This document shows, piece after piece, positions 9,528 to 17,519 of a DNA stretch of 64,000 bases; the stretch's first letter is position 1; each line of letters starts with the position of its first letter. The notes beneath the pieces are model-generated. The model saw only the letters and a list, made by a program, of their open reading frames with translations, did no database searches and had not been told where the DNA came from. The position numbers were made by a program, and so were the translations under genes. This stretch comes from Glaciecola nitratireducens FR1064 (GTDB lineage: Bacteria; Pseudomonadota; Gammaproteobacteria; Enterobacterales; Alteromonadaceae): assembly GCF_000226565.1 (NCBI RefSeq), contig NC_016041.1:2728001-2792000 (forward strand), given 5' to 3'.

Positions 9528-10420
9528 TCGTGAACTACCTTTTTATTTAACAAATATCTATCTAGTTTATACGCAAGCTTTACTATTCGTCCCGGCATTA
9601 ACCTCATTGTTAATACGACAAAAGCATACAAAATATTACCAAAGCTATATCTCTTTAGCACTTTCATAGTGTAAAAACGCGCTTTAAATTCGTTTATCGA
9701 CTTGCTGAGCCCACGCCTTTTATAAAAGTCATTGACCCGACGAAACTTAAGTAATTCATCACTTAAATTAGCAAACTTAAAGCCTGCAGCTGCTAAATCA
9801 GCCCAAAAAAAATAGTCTTGAGTGTTCATTAAGTTTTCACGATAACGAAAACCTCGCTTGAAAACATTCATTCGAATAGCAACAGTGGGATGATTGATTG
9901 AACAACGTTTTGGTAAATAGCGTATTATTTCACCATGCTTTTGGGGAAGTTTTCGATGCCCCACTATTTCGCCCTGCTCGTTTACTTCGAAAAGACCACA
10001 CCCCAAAATTGAAATTTTAGGGTGTGTTTCTAAGAAACTAACCTGTTTTTCTATGCGTTGGGGGGCGGAGATATCATCGGCATCCATTCGGCAAAAGTAT
10101 TTGACGCCTGCAACATTGGATAAAGACCAATTAACTACAAAATTCATACATGCACTCAAACCTCTATTTGCATCCCCCCGAACTAACAAAATATTGTCTA
10201 GCAACCTTGAGACATTTAAGAGCTGAGTTAAAATTTCGTCATGAACGTACCCATCGATAACGATGACGATGATATGGTTTTCGTAGGTCTGGCATACTAG
10301 GCTGTTTACCGCCTCTTCTACCCAAACTGATTTATCGCCTGCATATACGGCCATCGCTATAACCGTATCAACTGATGATCGCAGATGAACATCAGACAAT
10401 AATGTAAATTTACTTGTCAA
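9524..10420 (-). CDS. Family 2 glycosyltransferase
   Basis: A 298-residue GT2 enzyme with the N-terminal nucleotide-binding strand VIAMAVYAGDKSVWVEEAVNSLVCQTY, the DxD-type motif CRMDADDISAP (about 108-118) and INHPTVAIRM followed by QDYFFWADLAAAG. This is the layout of O-antigen/capsule glycosyltransferases of the WfgS/LgtA kind. It is the first gene of the minus-strand cluster in this window. Its start is uncertain: the longest form begins at a TTG at 10420 without a clear ribosome-binding site, giving about 18 residues more than is usual before the first strand. Confidence 0.85.
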   Translation of the reverse strand: MTSKFTLLSDVHLRSSVDTVIAMAVYAGDKSVWVEEAVNSLVCQTYENHIIVIVIDGYVHDEILTQLLNVSRLLDNILLVRGDANRGLSACMNFVVNWSLSNVAGVKYFCRMDADDISAPQRIEKQVSFLETHPKISILGCGLFEVNEQGEIVGHRKLPQKHGEIIRYLPKRCSINHPTVAIRMNVFKRGFRYRENLMNTQDYFFWADLAAAGFKFANLSDELLKFRRVNDFYKRRGLSKSINEFKARFYTMKVLKRYSFGNILYAFVVLTMRLMPGRIVKLAYKLDRYLLNKKVVHD

Positions 10421-10729
10421 TTTTTACAAAAACCTTTTTGAATTTAAAATTATTAGCGATTACTTCGAATAAACAGTCGCGTATCAGTATACCAATATTT
10501 CGGTATAAAACGCGAAAAAATGTGGCTATCTCTTGTTTTGATTCTTACATGTGCTCGATACTGTGATAAGTGCATGAGGATTGACATCACAATAGCTATG
10601 GCTATATGCTCAAACTAGCACCAATATGACAGATGACGCTATAAAAATTAACGCTATTGTTTTTATTATGCTGTTCTTTATTTCTCACATCATAAGTAAA
10701 TTAATTATTTCAATTACAGGTTTAAATGC
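10421..10729. promoter_or_regulatory. Divergent intergenic region (polysaccharide cluster / sulfatase)
   Basis: About 310 AT-rich bases between the first glycosyltransferase (leftward) and the sulfatase (rightward), so promoters for both are expected here. The only structure I see is a short inverted repeat, TATACC (10488-10493) with GGTATA (10502-10507), which could be an operator or chance. I find no sigma-54 element or coding frame. Confidence 0.4.
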
Positions 10730-12901
10730 ATGCGACTCTACGTAACAATCCTATCGATATTCTTGCTAATTTGTTCGCATGCAGCAAACGCAAAGCCACA
10801 AAATATTGTATTTATATTAGCTGATGATCTTGGTTGGAATGACACCAATATTTTTCAGCAAAGCCAGTTTATCGAGACACCTAACATAGATGCGCTCGCA
10901 GCAAGAGGAATCGTTTTTGACCACGCTTTTACGAATAGTCCTCTATGCTCTCCCACACGCGCCTCGATATTAACAGGACAGACTCCAGCTAGACATGGCT
11001 CAACAACCCCGAATCATCATTTGCCATTAGTAAGACTCCAACCATCGATGCCTGACACAGCGGCAACAAACAGAAAATCAATTGCCCCTGAAACGGTTAC
11101 CCGGCTTGACACAAATTTACCCACTTTATCTTCCATCCTCAAAGCAAATAATTATAACACTGCGCACTTTGGAAAATGGCACCTAGGTGCAAGTCCATAC
11201 AGTCCGCTACAGCATGGTTTTGATATTGATATTCCGAATTATGCGGGACCGGGCCCAACAGGTGGTTTTCTGGCTCCGTGGAGCTTTGCACCTGACATCA
11301 AACCACAAAAGCCGGGCGAACATATCGACGTACGACTAGCTGAAGAGGCCAGTAAATGGGTCAAAAGCGTTAAAGATGACGGTCCTTTCTTTTTAAATTT
11401 TTGGGCATTTTCTGTTCACGCCCCCTTCAATGCTGACCCAGAGATAATCGATTACTTCGTCGCCAAACGCACTCCATTTCATAGCCAACGCAGTGCCACC
11501 TACGCTGCTATGGTGAAGCAGTTTGATGATGCAGTAGGTATTTTGTGGGAAGCTCTTGTTGAAGCTCAGGTTGAGGACAATACGATTATCATTTTCACCT
11601 CAGACAATGGTGGCAACATGTATGACGTATTGGGAACGATCCACGCTACGAGTAATTTTCCGCTCAGAGGTGGCAAAGCTACTAATTATGATGGTGGATT
11701 GCGAGTACCAACAGCCATTATTTGGCCTGGACTGACTCAACCGAATACGCTCAGTAACGCACCAATTCAAACCGTCGATTATTTTCCGACATTGCTAAAT
11801 GGCTTAGATTTAACATGGCCGTCATCGCATGCTATAGATGGGAACGATATACGTCCTTTACTGAGAGGCGAAACGTCAGTCACTCGCCCCATTTTTTCCT
11901 ATTATCCAGCAGAACCAAGAGTGCCTGACTGGTTGCCTCCATCGGTAACAGTCACGCAGAATGGGTGGAAACTTATACGTTCGTTTCATTATGGCAAAAT
12001 CAATGGCCACTTTTATCAACTATACGATCTTAATACAGATCCTTCTGAATCAATAAATCTTGCTGAGATACATACTGATAAACTCGACGAACTTGATTCT
12101 CTTATAGATGCACACCTATTAGAGAGTGAGGCGGTGACTCCCAACGTCAATCCCAACTATCGCACGGGTACTTTTAATTATGACCAAATGGGTTTAGCAA
12201 GAGAGGAGTTTCAATTGCCAGAAGAGAAGATGCAGATTGATTTCCAATTTCAGTTAGATATTGACCAGCAAATAGTCGAGGCTGGAAGCACAGCAAAAAT
12301 TACTTACCACCTTGCAGATGCCAGTAATCTAGCATCGGTAAGATACAAGCAGTTCATGGGAACACCTGTAGATGTTATTGAAACAGGTAACAGCATCACC
12401 TTTGTGGCTCCAAGCGTGTCGCAACCTGAATATATTGCGTTTGCTTATATTGCCAGAGATGGTAACCAAACTATCAGACAACAAGCAGGTATACGCATAA
12501 CGCCAGCGCCAGTTGCTCCGGTGTTGTCAGTTGCATTAAAGAGTCTAAAAGTAACTAAAGGGAGTGCTGCTAGCTTTATGATTGAAGCATTTGATGCCAA
12601 TAAAGATTTTCTTCATATGACTGTTACAAGTGATGATTTGCCTGCAATTTCATTAACTGCACCGCCATCGGTGGGTGAGTATTTAGTTAATATTCCAGCT
12701 AACTTTTCAGGCGATTCGGTCACTTTGGTTTTTTCTGCTGAAGACTCTCAAACTAGCGTTCAACAAACAATTACCTTTGATGTTTTACCTCCCCAACCGG
12801 ATAAGCAAGAAAATTCTGGCGGTAGTACCAATGCGCTGTGGTTATTCCTACTGACTTTGAGCATAATTATTAGAACAAAGGAACAGAATGCTACTACGTA
12901 A
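10730..12901 (+). CDS. Type I sulfatase, exported, with GlyGly-CTERM-like anchor tail
   Basis: A 723-residue exported arylsulfatase-family enzyme. A signal peptide (about 1-21) is followed by IVFILADDLGW, whose Asp32-Asp33 bind the metal. The formylglycine motif CSPTR is at 73-77 in PLCSPTRASILTG, with HFGKWHLG and FTSDNGG further on. A sulfatase domain runs to about 470. Two beta-sandwich-like regions follow (about 500-590 and 600-685). The end is a GlyGly-CTERM-like tail, SGGSTNALWLFLLTLSIII then Arg-Thr-Lys. The family cleaves sulfate esters; a polysaccharide substrate is likely for an exported marine enzyme but cannot be specified. The maturase gene lies 31 bases downstream and would oxidise Cys73. 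The tail suggests rhombosortase processing and surface display, although its basic end is weaker than usual. Confidence 0.92.
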   Translation: MRLYVTILSIFLLICSHAANAKPQNIVFILADDLGWNDTNIFQQSQFIETPNIDALAARGIVFDHAFTNSPLCSPTRASILTGQTPARHGSTTPNHHLPLVRLQPSMPDTAATNRKSIAPETVTRLDTNLPTLSSILKANNYNTAHFGKWHLGASPYSPLQHGFDIDIPNYAGPGPTGGFLAPWSFAPDIKPQKPGEHIDVRLAEEASKWVKSVKDDGPFFLNFWAFSVHAPFNADPEIIDYFVAKRTPFHSQRSATYAAMVKQFDDAVGILWEALVEAQVEDNTIIIFTSDNGGNMYDVLGTIHATSNFPLRGGKATNYDGGLRVPTAIIWPGLTQPNTLSNAPIQTVDYFPTLLNGLDLTWPSSHAIDGNDIRPLLRGETSVTRPIFSYYPAEPRVPDWLPPSVTVTQNGWKLIRSFHYGKINGHFYQLYDLNTDPSESINLAEIHTDKLDELDSLIDAHLLESEAVTPNVNPNYRTGTFNYDQMGLAREEFQLPEEKMQIDFQFQLDIDQQIVEAGSTAKITYHLADASNLASVRYKQFMGTPVDVIETGNSITFVAPSVSQPEYIAFAYIARDGNQTIRQQAGIRITPAPVAPVLSVALKSLKVTKGSAASFMIEAFDANKDFLHMTVTSDDLPAISLTAPPSVGEYLVNIPANFSGDSVTLVFSAEDSQTSVQQTITFDVLPPQPDKQENSGGSTNALWLFLLTLSIIIRTKEQNATT

Positions 12902-12932
12902 CATAATTGCTTTACTCGTTTGGGTCGTGTAA

Positions 12933-13952
12933 ATGAGGCACCTTTTGATAGTGGCCATTGCATCCACTTCTATTGCTTTTATCGCCTACTATTTGACTCT
13001 TACACAGGTATTTGATGCAAAACTTACTCAAAAAAGCCCTAAAACCTGTTCGAATGTTAAGGGGATGGCTTTCATAAAGGGTGGCACGCTTTTCATGGGT
13101 GCTGGCGCCATTTACGAAGAAGAAACGCCGCTTGTAAAACGAAAAATACAAGATTTTTACATGGATCGCCATGAAGTGACGAATGCACAGTTTGCAGACT
13201 TCGTTGACGCGACCGGCTATATAACAGTAGCGCAAAAACTCCCTAACGCTGAACACTACCCCAACATTTCTCCAGAATTACTGAAACCAGGCTCCGCTGT
13301 ATTCGTTAAGTTGTCAGAAGCTGTTGAAGCTGGCTCATTCACTAATTGGTGGCATTTTGTTGAAGGCGCCTATTGGAAAAAACCCTTTGGTCCTAATAGC
13401 AATATTGAAGGCAAAGAGCACTTCCCTGTAATTCATATAGCATATGACGATGCTTTGGCATATGCAGAATGGAAAGGACATCGTCTGCCCACAGAAGCTG
13501 AATATGAATATGCGAGTCGAGGAGGCTTGGACGGGGCCAAATATGCGACTGGGAACACACTGACAGATGATGGACGATATATTGCCAACACATGGCAAGG
13601 TCTATTCCCGTTCACTGATACTGCAGAGGACGGCTACGTTGGCTTAGCTCCCGTTGGCTGCTATCCTCAGAATCATTTTGGCATTCACGACTTAATTGGA
13701 AATGTCTGGGAATGGACTCAAAGCGTATATTACCCGCGTCATTTTGACCCGAAGCAGTTGCCACAAAACCTTCCGCCACAAGGTTATGATCAGAAACAGC
13801 CCGGTGTTGCAGTAGGCGTTATCAAGGGTGGCTCATATTTGTGTGCAGAAGACTTTTGTATGCGTTACCGTCCCGCAGCAAGACTTGCTCAAGATACTGG
13901 ATTGGGAACAAGTCACATTGGTTTTAGAACGGTGAAAGATTTGGCTAACTAG
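12933..13952 (+). CDS. Formylglycine-generating enzyme (sulfatase-modifying factor family)
   Basis: A 339-residue SUMF1/FGE-domain protein with an N-terminal hydrophobic segment (about 3-24, signal or anchor). The domain starts MAFIKGGTLFMGAG and contains VTNAQFADFV, HRLPTEAEYEYASRGG and NVWEWT. It ends GGSYLCAEDFCMRYRPAAR followed by SHIGFRTV. Cys304 and Cys309 have the same five-residue spacing as the copper-binding catalytic pair of human FGE (Cys336/Cys341), so an active oxidase is likely. The ADFV..FTNWWHFVEGAYWKKP region is also typical. It presumably converts the cysteine of the adjacent CSPTR sulfatase to formylglycine before or during export. The pair forms a two-gene operon. Confidence 0.92.
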   Translation: MRHLLIVAIASTSIAFIAYYLTLTQVFDAKLTQKSPKTCSNVKGMAFIKGGTLFMGAGAIYEEETPLVKRKIQDFYMDRHEVTNAQFADFVDATGYITVAQKLPNAEHYPNISPELLKPGSAVFVKLSEAVEAGSFTNWWHFVEGAYWKKPFGPNSNIEGKEHFPVIHIAYDDALAYAEWKGHRLPTEAEYEYASRGGLDGAKYATGNTLTDDGRYIANTWQGLFPFTDTAEDGYVGLAPVGCYPQNHFGIHDLIGNVWEWTQSVYYPRHFDPKQLPQNLPPQGYDQKQPGVAVGVIKGGSYLCAEDFCMRYRPAARLAQDTGLGTSHIGFRTVKDLAN

Positions 13953-13955
13953 GTA

Positions 13956-14030
13956 AGGAAAATTAAAGGGGTCAGGGTGAATTAAATCTGGCGACGCCGG
14001 TTTAATTCACCCTGACCCCTTTATTTTCCT
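13956..14030. repeat. 75-base near-perfect inverted repeat (REP/BIME-like) at a convergent gene junction
   Basis: The left arm (13956-13986) and right arm (14001-14030) pair over about 30 bases with a single-base bulge, and the centre (CTGGCG / CGCCGG) pairs too. The repeated core is AAAGGGGTCAGGGTGAATT. The element fills the whole gap between the stop of the FGE gene (13952) and the stop of mlaA (14029-14031) and could terminate both. The form resembles REP palindromes mobilised by tyrosine (RAYT) transposases; that link is inference. Its AAGGGGTCAG core recurs in the ccmF-ccmG repeats. Confidence 0.8.
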
Positions 14031-14853
14031 ACATATCCTTCAACAAATCCTCAAAGTCAGAAAAATCATCCTCTTCTTCTTCCAACTCCTCTTCTGTTTT
14101 AACACGCACTTTACCATCACTGACTTTAAACGCTAAACGCTGAAAATAAGCATCGCGAACAAACAAATAGCGGTCGAGTGAGCGGTTCAAGGTCTCTTCT
14201 TGATCAAGCAGAGAAGCCCTTACTTCAACTATTTTCACCACATTCGCTGCAATCACGTAGGGGTCATTAATGACCGTCGTTGGCCAATAAACGTTATCGA
14301 CCACTCTGCCAGTGAAGCTTCTAAAATCACTTGGTCCTAGGGCGGGTAGCATTAAGTACGGGCCCGTTCCAACGCCCCATACACCCAACACTTCGCCGAA
14401 GTCTTCTTCTTTCTCTTCTAAGCCCATTTTTGTTGCCACATCAAACAGGCCAACAATACCAATGGTACTGTTCACTAAAAAACGTCCAACGCTGGTAAGT
14501 GATTGAACCGGCTTACCCTGCAGCAAGTTGTTCACCGCGCTGGCAGGCTCACTTAAGTTTTCAGAAGCGTTAAGCAAACCGGTTCTGACGAACTGAGGAG
14601 TGACCGTAATATAGGCAACCGTAACCGGCTTTACCAAAAACCGGTCTAATATTTCATAGTTAAAATCCCAAAAAACACGGTTAATTGGCTCGAATGGGTC
14701 AATATTGTCGTCTTTCTCAACCGCGCTAGTACTTTCAACATCTGCGGCCGCTTGATTATTATCTAACTGCGCTTGTTCACTAGCCGACTGACTTGCGCAC
14801 CCACCTAATCCTAAGGCGAAAATTAACGCAATTATTTTAAACTGATTGATCAC
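14029..14853 (-). CDS. mlaA: MlaA (VacJ) outer-membrane lipoprotein, phospholipid asymmetry
   Basis: A 274-residue MlaA-family lipoprotein. It has an N-terminal lipobox (IFALGLGGCASQ, Cys about 19), then the family core DPFEPINRVFWDFNYEILDRFLVKPV, FVRTGLLNASENLSEPASAVNNLLQGK, SVGRFLVNSTIGIVGLFDVATKMGL and FGEVLGVWGVGTGPYLMLPALGPS. MlaA removes misplaced phospholipids from the outer leaflet of the outer membrane and passes them to MlaC. An acidic tail (EEELEEEEDDFSDFEDLL) is unusual but seen in relatives. The start is GTG, overlapping the ccmI stop (GTGA), so mlaA is the last gene of the ccm operon here rather than with mlaBCDEF. Confidence 0.95.
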   Translation of the reverse strand: MINQFKIIALIFALGLGGCASQSASEQAQLDNNQAAADVESTSAVEKDDNIDPFEPINRVFWDFNYEILDRFLVKPVTVAYITVTPQFVRTGLLNASENLSEPASAVNNLLQGKPVQSLTSVGRFLVNSTIGIVGLFDVATKMGLEEKEEDFGEVLGVWGVGTGPYLMLPALGPSDFRSFTGRVVDNVYWPTTVINDPYVIAANVVKIVEVRASLLDQEETLNRSLDRYLFVRDAYFQRLAFKVSDGKVRVKTEEELEEEEDDFSDFEDLLKDM

Positions 14854-16211
14854 TGTACTTCCTTATTTATGGTTAAAGCGACAGACTGCATGCTGTCATT
14901 GACTTTCACGCTGGCTAGGCTTCCTTGTAACTCGCCAGGGCTGGTCATCACGTCTTCGTCTACTGATATACGCGCAGTTATAGTGACTTGTTCAGCATTT
15001 TTCAATGACATATTTGTAATCATTGCGTCTGCTGCACTCAAAGTCACGGAAATCGGGAACTGCGGTAGGCTTATTTTCTTCACCGCTAGAGGCACTCTGC
15101 TACCAGAAACAGCGTCTTGTGCAAAAACAATCAAGAAACCACTAGCAGGTAATTTACTCACCAAGTCATTCGCAACCGACACCGTCACTTCAAATCCTCG
15201 TTCGCCAGTTTGTGGACCAGAATCATTGATTGCTGCACCCGCTGATGCGTTAGCCCCTGCTAATGACGATTCGCTTTCGTTTGCAACGCCAGTATTTGAT
15301 TGTCTGCCATCTAGCGACAACAACGCTTCGGATGCGCCCATAGAACGAAGCTGACCTACTAACGATTGATACAATGTACTGTTAGCCGACAGCTCATCTT
15401 TAATCAGCGCAAAGTTGGCGAACGCCACTTCGCTATCGTTTAATTGCGCGGCTACCACTGTTAGCAGCAAACGATAATTACGATTTTCAGGCGCCACTTG
15501 CACCAAATAACTCACCTGTCGCTTTGCATTCTGCAAGTTCTCGTCATCGCCAACCATCATCATAGCTTGAGCATATTTCATGCGAATATCTTGAGAATCG
15601 GGGCTTATCTTCAACGCTTTATCGAATGCAGCTACCGCTTCTTCTGTTTGTCCTAAGGACATGCGCAATCTGCCAAGCCACTGCCAACCTGTTGCGTCCT
15701 CTGGGTCTTTTCGTAGCTGCTGACGAATAACTAGCGCGTATTTCTGAAACTCTTCAGGCTGAACGTCGTTAGCAGGCTTTACCAAGATACGCTGGCTGAG
15801 CTCATCTATGTTCTCTGAAGCATTCACTAAGTCTTTCAAACCGGAAAGTTGATTGGCATCCACATATACCCAAACTGCTGCGATGATTGCGGGAATAGCG
15901 CCGACAATTAGCGGGAGCTTCGCTGACTTTGCTGACAAACTGGTACTTCTAGCCACTTTTTCCTGAGCTTCGTGAAATGCGGACTCATCGGCAAGCGCGA
16001 CCTTCATTTCGTTTATCGCAGTTTGCATCTCTTCGGGATCAATTAATCCCTCAGCGGCCTCTCGCTCAATTTCTTGAATACGCTGTTTAATAACATTGGT
16101 ATTGGACACTTCAAAACGCTTCTTCGCGTTTCGATCTTTAAGCCATGGATAAACGATAAAACCAGCAGCAACAAGCGCAAAAAATACGGCAATTAAATAA
16201 AAACTAGTCAC
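14850..16211 (-). CDS. ccmI: CcmI cytochrome c-type biogenesis protein (TPR)
   Basis: A 453-residue membrane protein that holds apocytochrome c for the heme-ligation complex. Its N-terminal helix (FYLIAVFFALVAAGFIVYPWL) is followed by a cytosolic leucine-zipper-like loop (QRIQEIEREAAEGLIDPEEMQTAINEMKVAL). A second helix (LPLIVGAIPAIIAAVWVYV, about 99-117) leads to a periplasmic TPR domain (KDPEDATGWQWLGRLRMSLGQTEEAVAAFDKALKISPDS, about 175-215). The C-terminal part is the CcmI-type beta domain. It overlaps ccmH by 4 bases, in the usual ccm order. Confidence 0.92.
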   Translation of the reverse strand: MTSFYLIAVFFALVAAGFIVYPWLKDRNAKKRFEVSNTNVIKQRIQEIEREAAEGLIDPEEMQTAINEMKVALADESAFHEAQEKVARSTSLSAKSAKLPLIVGAIPAIIAAVWVYVDANQLSGLKDLVNASENIDELSQRILVKPANDVQPEEFQKYALVIRQQLRKDPEDATGWQWLGRLRMSLGQTEEAVAAFDKALKISPDSQDIRMKYAQAMMMVGDDENLQNAKRQVSYLVQVAPENRNYRLLLTVVAAQLNDSEVAFANFALIKDELSANSTLYQSLVGQLRSMGASEALLSLDGRQSNTGVANESESSLAGANASAGAAINDSGPQTGERGFEVTVSVANDLVSKLPASGFLIVFAQDAVSGSRVPLAVKKISLPQFPISVTLSAADAMITNMSLKNAEQVTITARISVDEDVMTSPGELQGSLASVKVNDSMQSVALTINKEVQ

Positions 16212-16723
16212 TTATCATCCTTTAACAATTTATTAGCCGCAGCTAATTTATCTTCAACATCTTCAACTGGTGACACTTTGCGGCGTTTTATAAATACACC
16301 CATCATGATAAAAGCAAACAATACAGGTAGAGCCCAAAGCCATATTGTCACTGGTGTTACCGGAGGTTGATAATAAACGAAGTCGCCGTAGCGCTCTTTC
16401 ATGTAATCAATAACCTGCTGCTCTGAACTCCCCTGTTGCATTAGCTGATAGACTTTTCGACGCATGTCGTGGGCTATCATGGCATCCGAGTCGGCGATGT
16501 TTTGATTTTGACACATTGGGCATCGCAGTTCGGCGGTTAGCTTTAAAAAGGTTTTTCTATCGTTTGGGTCTTCAAAAGAATAGTTCTCGCCCATTTTCTC
16601 GGCTTCAGATACTTTTGCTAAAGCATCGCTAGTGCTTAAATCTTGGGCGAATGCTGACGATGTAGCAAAGCCGAATAGCAGTAATAACGACAATGTCGCA
16701 TTAACTAAGGATACAGTTTTCAT
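16208..16723 (-). CDS. ccmH: CcmH apocytochrome c thiol reductase subunit
   Basis: 171 residues: a signal peptide (about 1-26), the active-site motif LRCPMCQNQNIADSDA (family LRCxxCQ) and a C-terminal membrane helix (VTIWLWALPVLFAFIMMGVFI) with a short cytosolic tail. It corresponds to the N-terminal CcmH domain of E. coli, with CcmI as the separate second half. It keeps the CxxCH cysteines of apocytochrome c reduced for heme attachment. It overlaps both neighbours by 4 bases. Confidence 0.95.
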   Translation of the reverse strand: MKTVSLVNATLSLLLLFGFATSSAFAQDLSTSDALAKVSEAEKMGENYSFEDPNDRKTFLKLTAELRCPMCQNQNIADSDAMIAHDMRRKVYQLMQQGSSEQQVIDYMKERYGDFVYYQPPVTPVTIWLWALPVLFAFIMMGVFIKRRKVSPVEDVEDKLAAANKLLKDDK

Positions 16724-17394
16724 TGCCCTGCTCCCGCACCATTGTTTGCTGACTCATCTTTGGGCATTTCATCTTTAAATAAGTCATTCTTCGGCAGTTT
16801 AAGGTCAATTCCACTCGCCTTTGTCTCAGCCTCGATATCAGCCAGTAGCGGTGCAAATTTATTTCGCCAAACGCGCTCGTTTAAATCGCCTAAATGATGC
16901 ACACGAATAACGCCGTTTTGGTCAACTAAAAAGGTCTCAGGAGCGCCTGTTACGCCTAAATCCAAGGACGTGTCTCGATACACATCGAAGATATTAAACG
17001 CATAAGGGTCGCCGAACTTACCCAATGTTGCGATAACTTCAGTGCGCACTCGCTCAATTGTTTTGGTTCCGAAGTTTGGGTCTAAGTCTTGGTCGTAATA
17101 CAACCCCACAATGCGGTAGCCTCTGTCCTTTAGGCTTTCCAGGTAAGGAAGCTCTATTGCACAAGTGACGCACCACACGCCCCAGACGTTTATGAGCGTA
17201 ACCTGGTCGTCAAAAACGGAGTTGTCATAGATTATCGACTCGTCCATTAAGTCTGGTAATCGAAACTCGGGAAAGGCTTTTGTTACCGCCGTTGAATCTC
17301 GTTCGCGCGGGTCAGAATACAGACCTTGAAACAAGAAAATCGTTAAGCCTAAAAACAATAGCAGCGGCAGCAAAAACCAAGTAAAACGTTTCAT
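16720..17394 (-). CDS. ccmG: CcmG/DsbE periplasmic thioredoxin-like protein
   Basis: A 224-residue membrane-anchored thioredoxin-fold protein. An N-terminal helix (WFLLPLLLFLGLTIFLFQGLY) is followed by FPEFRLPDLMDESIIYDNSVF and the redox site WGVWCVTCAIELPYL (WCxxC). GAPETFLVDQNGVIRVHHLG carries the cis-proline loop (TGAPE) specific to DsbE. It passes electrons from CcdA/DsbD to CcmH. The C terminus (KDEMPKDESANNGAGAGQ) is a low-complexity extension. Its ribosome-binding site, AAGGGG 9 bases before the ATG, is the first unit of the repeat array at 17397-17519. Confidence 0.95.
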   Translation of the reverse strand: MKRFTWFLLPLLLFLGLTIFLFQGLYSDPRERDSTAVTKAFPEFRLPDLMDESIIYDNSVFDDQVTLINVWGVWCVTCAIELPYLESLKDRGYRIVGLYYDQDLDPNFGTKTIERVRTEVIATLGKFGDPYAFNIFDVYRDTSLDLGVTGAPETFLVDQNGVIRVHHLGDLNERVWRNKFAPLLADIEAETKASGIDLKLPKNDLFKDEMPKDESANNGAGAGQ

Positions 17395-17465
17395 GATCTC
17401 TGGCCCCTTGATAATTCACAACGAGTTATGCGTTTCATCGTCTCTGACCCCTTGATAATTTTCAT
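17391..17465 (-). CDS. Possible 24-residue leader peptide between ccmF and ccmG
   Basis: A small frame that starts at the ATG overlapping the ccmF stop (TGATG) and ends in a TGA overlapping the ccmG start (ATGA). The product would be MKIIKGSETMKRITRCELSR then GQRS. An internal ATG (17438) is itself preceded by AAGGGG. It is made entirely of repeat units and has no recognisable function. It could be a translation-coupling peptide, or simply the by-product of duplicated ribosome-binding sites. Confidence 0.3.
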   Translation of the reverse strand: MKIIKGSETMKRITRCELSRGQRS

Positions 17466-17519
17466 CAAACCTGGCCCCTTGATAGCTTGGGTTTCAAGGT
17501 CTCTGGCCCCTTGGTTTTT
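17397..17519 (-). repeat. Four AAGGGG(C/T)CAG units spanning the ccmF 3' end and ccmG ribosome-binding site
   Basis: Read on the minus strand, the core AAGGGG(C/T)CAG occurs four times, covering about 17500-17519, 17469-17488, 17441-17460 and 17397-17416 (steps of 31, 28 and 44 bases). Each is followed within about ten bases by ATGAAA or TTGAAA. The last two units share about 24 bases, including the first codons of ccmG (ATGAAACG). The first two units encode the last residues of CcmF. The arrangement looks like repeated duplication of a ribosome-binding site and start codon. Confidence 0.85.

Noticed and set aside
13335-13615. Several overlapping minus-strand frames opposite the FGE gene
   Set aside because: Three different frames are open over the same stretch; all are shadows of the FGE domain.
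14869-15354. 161-residue plus-strand frame opposite ccmI
   Set aside because: Antisense shadow of a well-supported gene, with no start signal.
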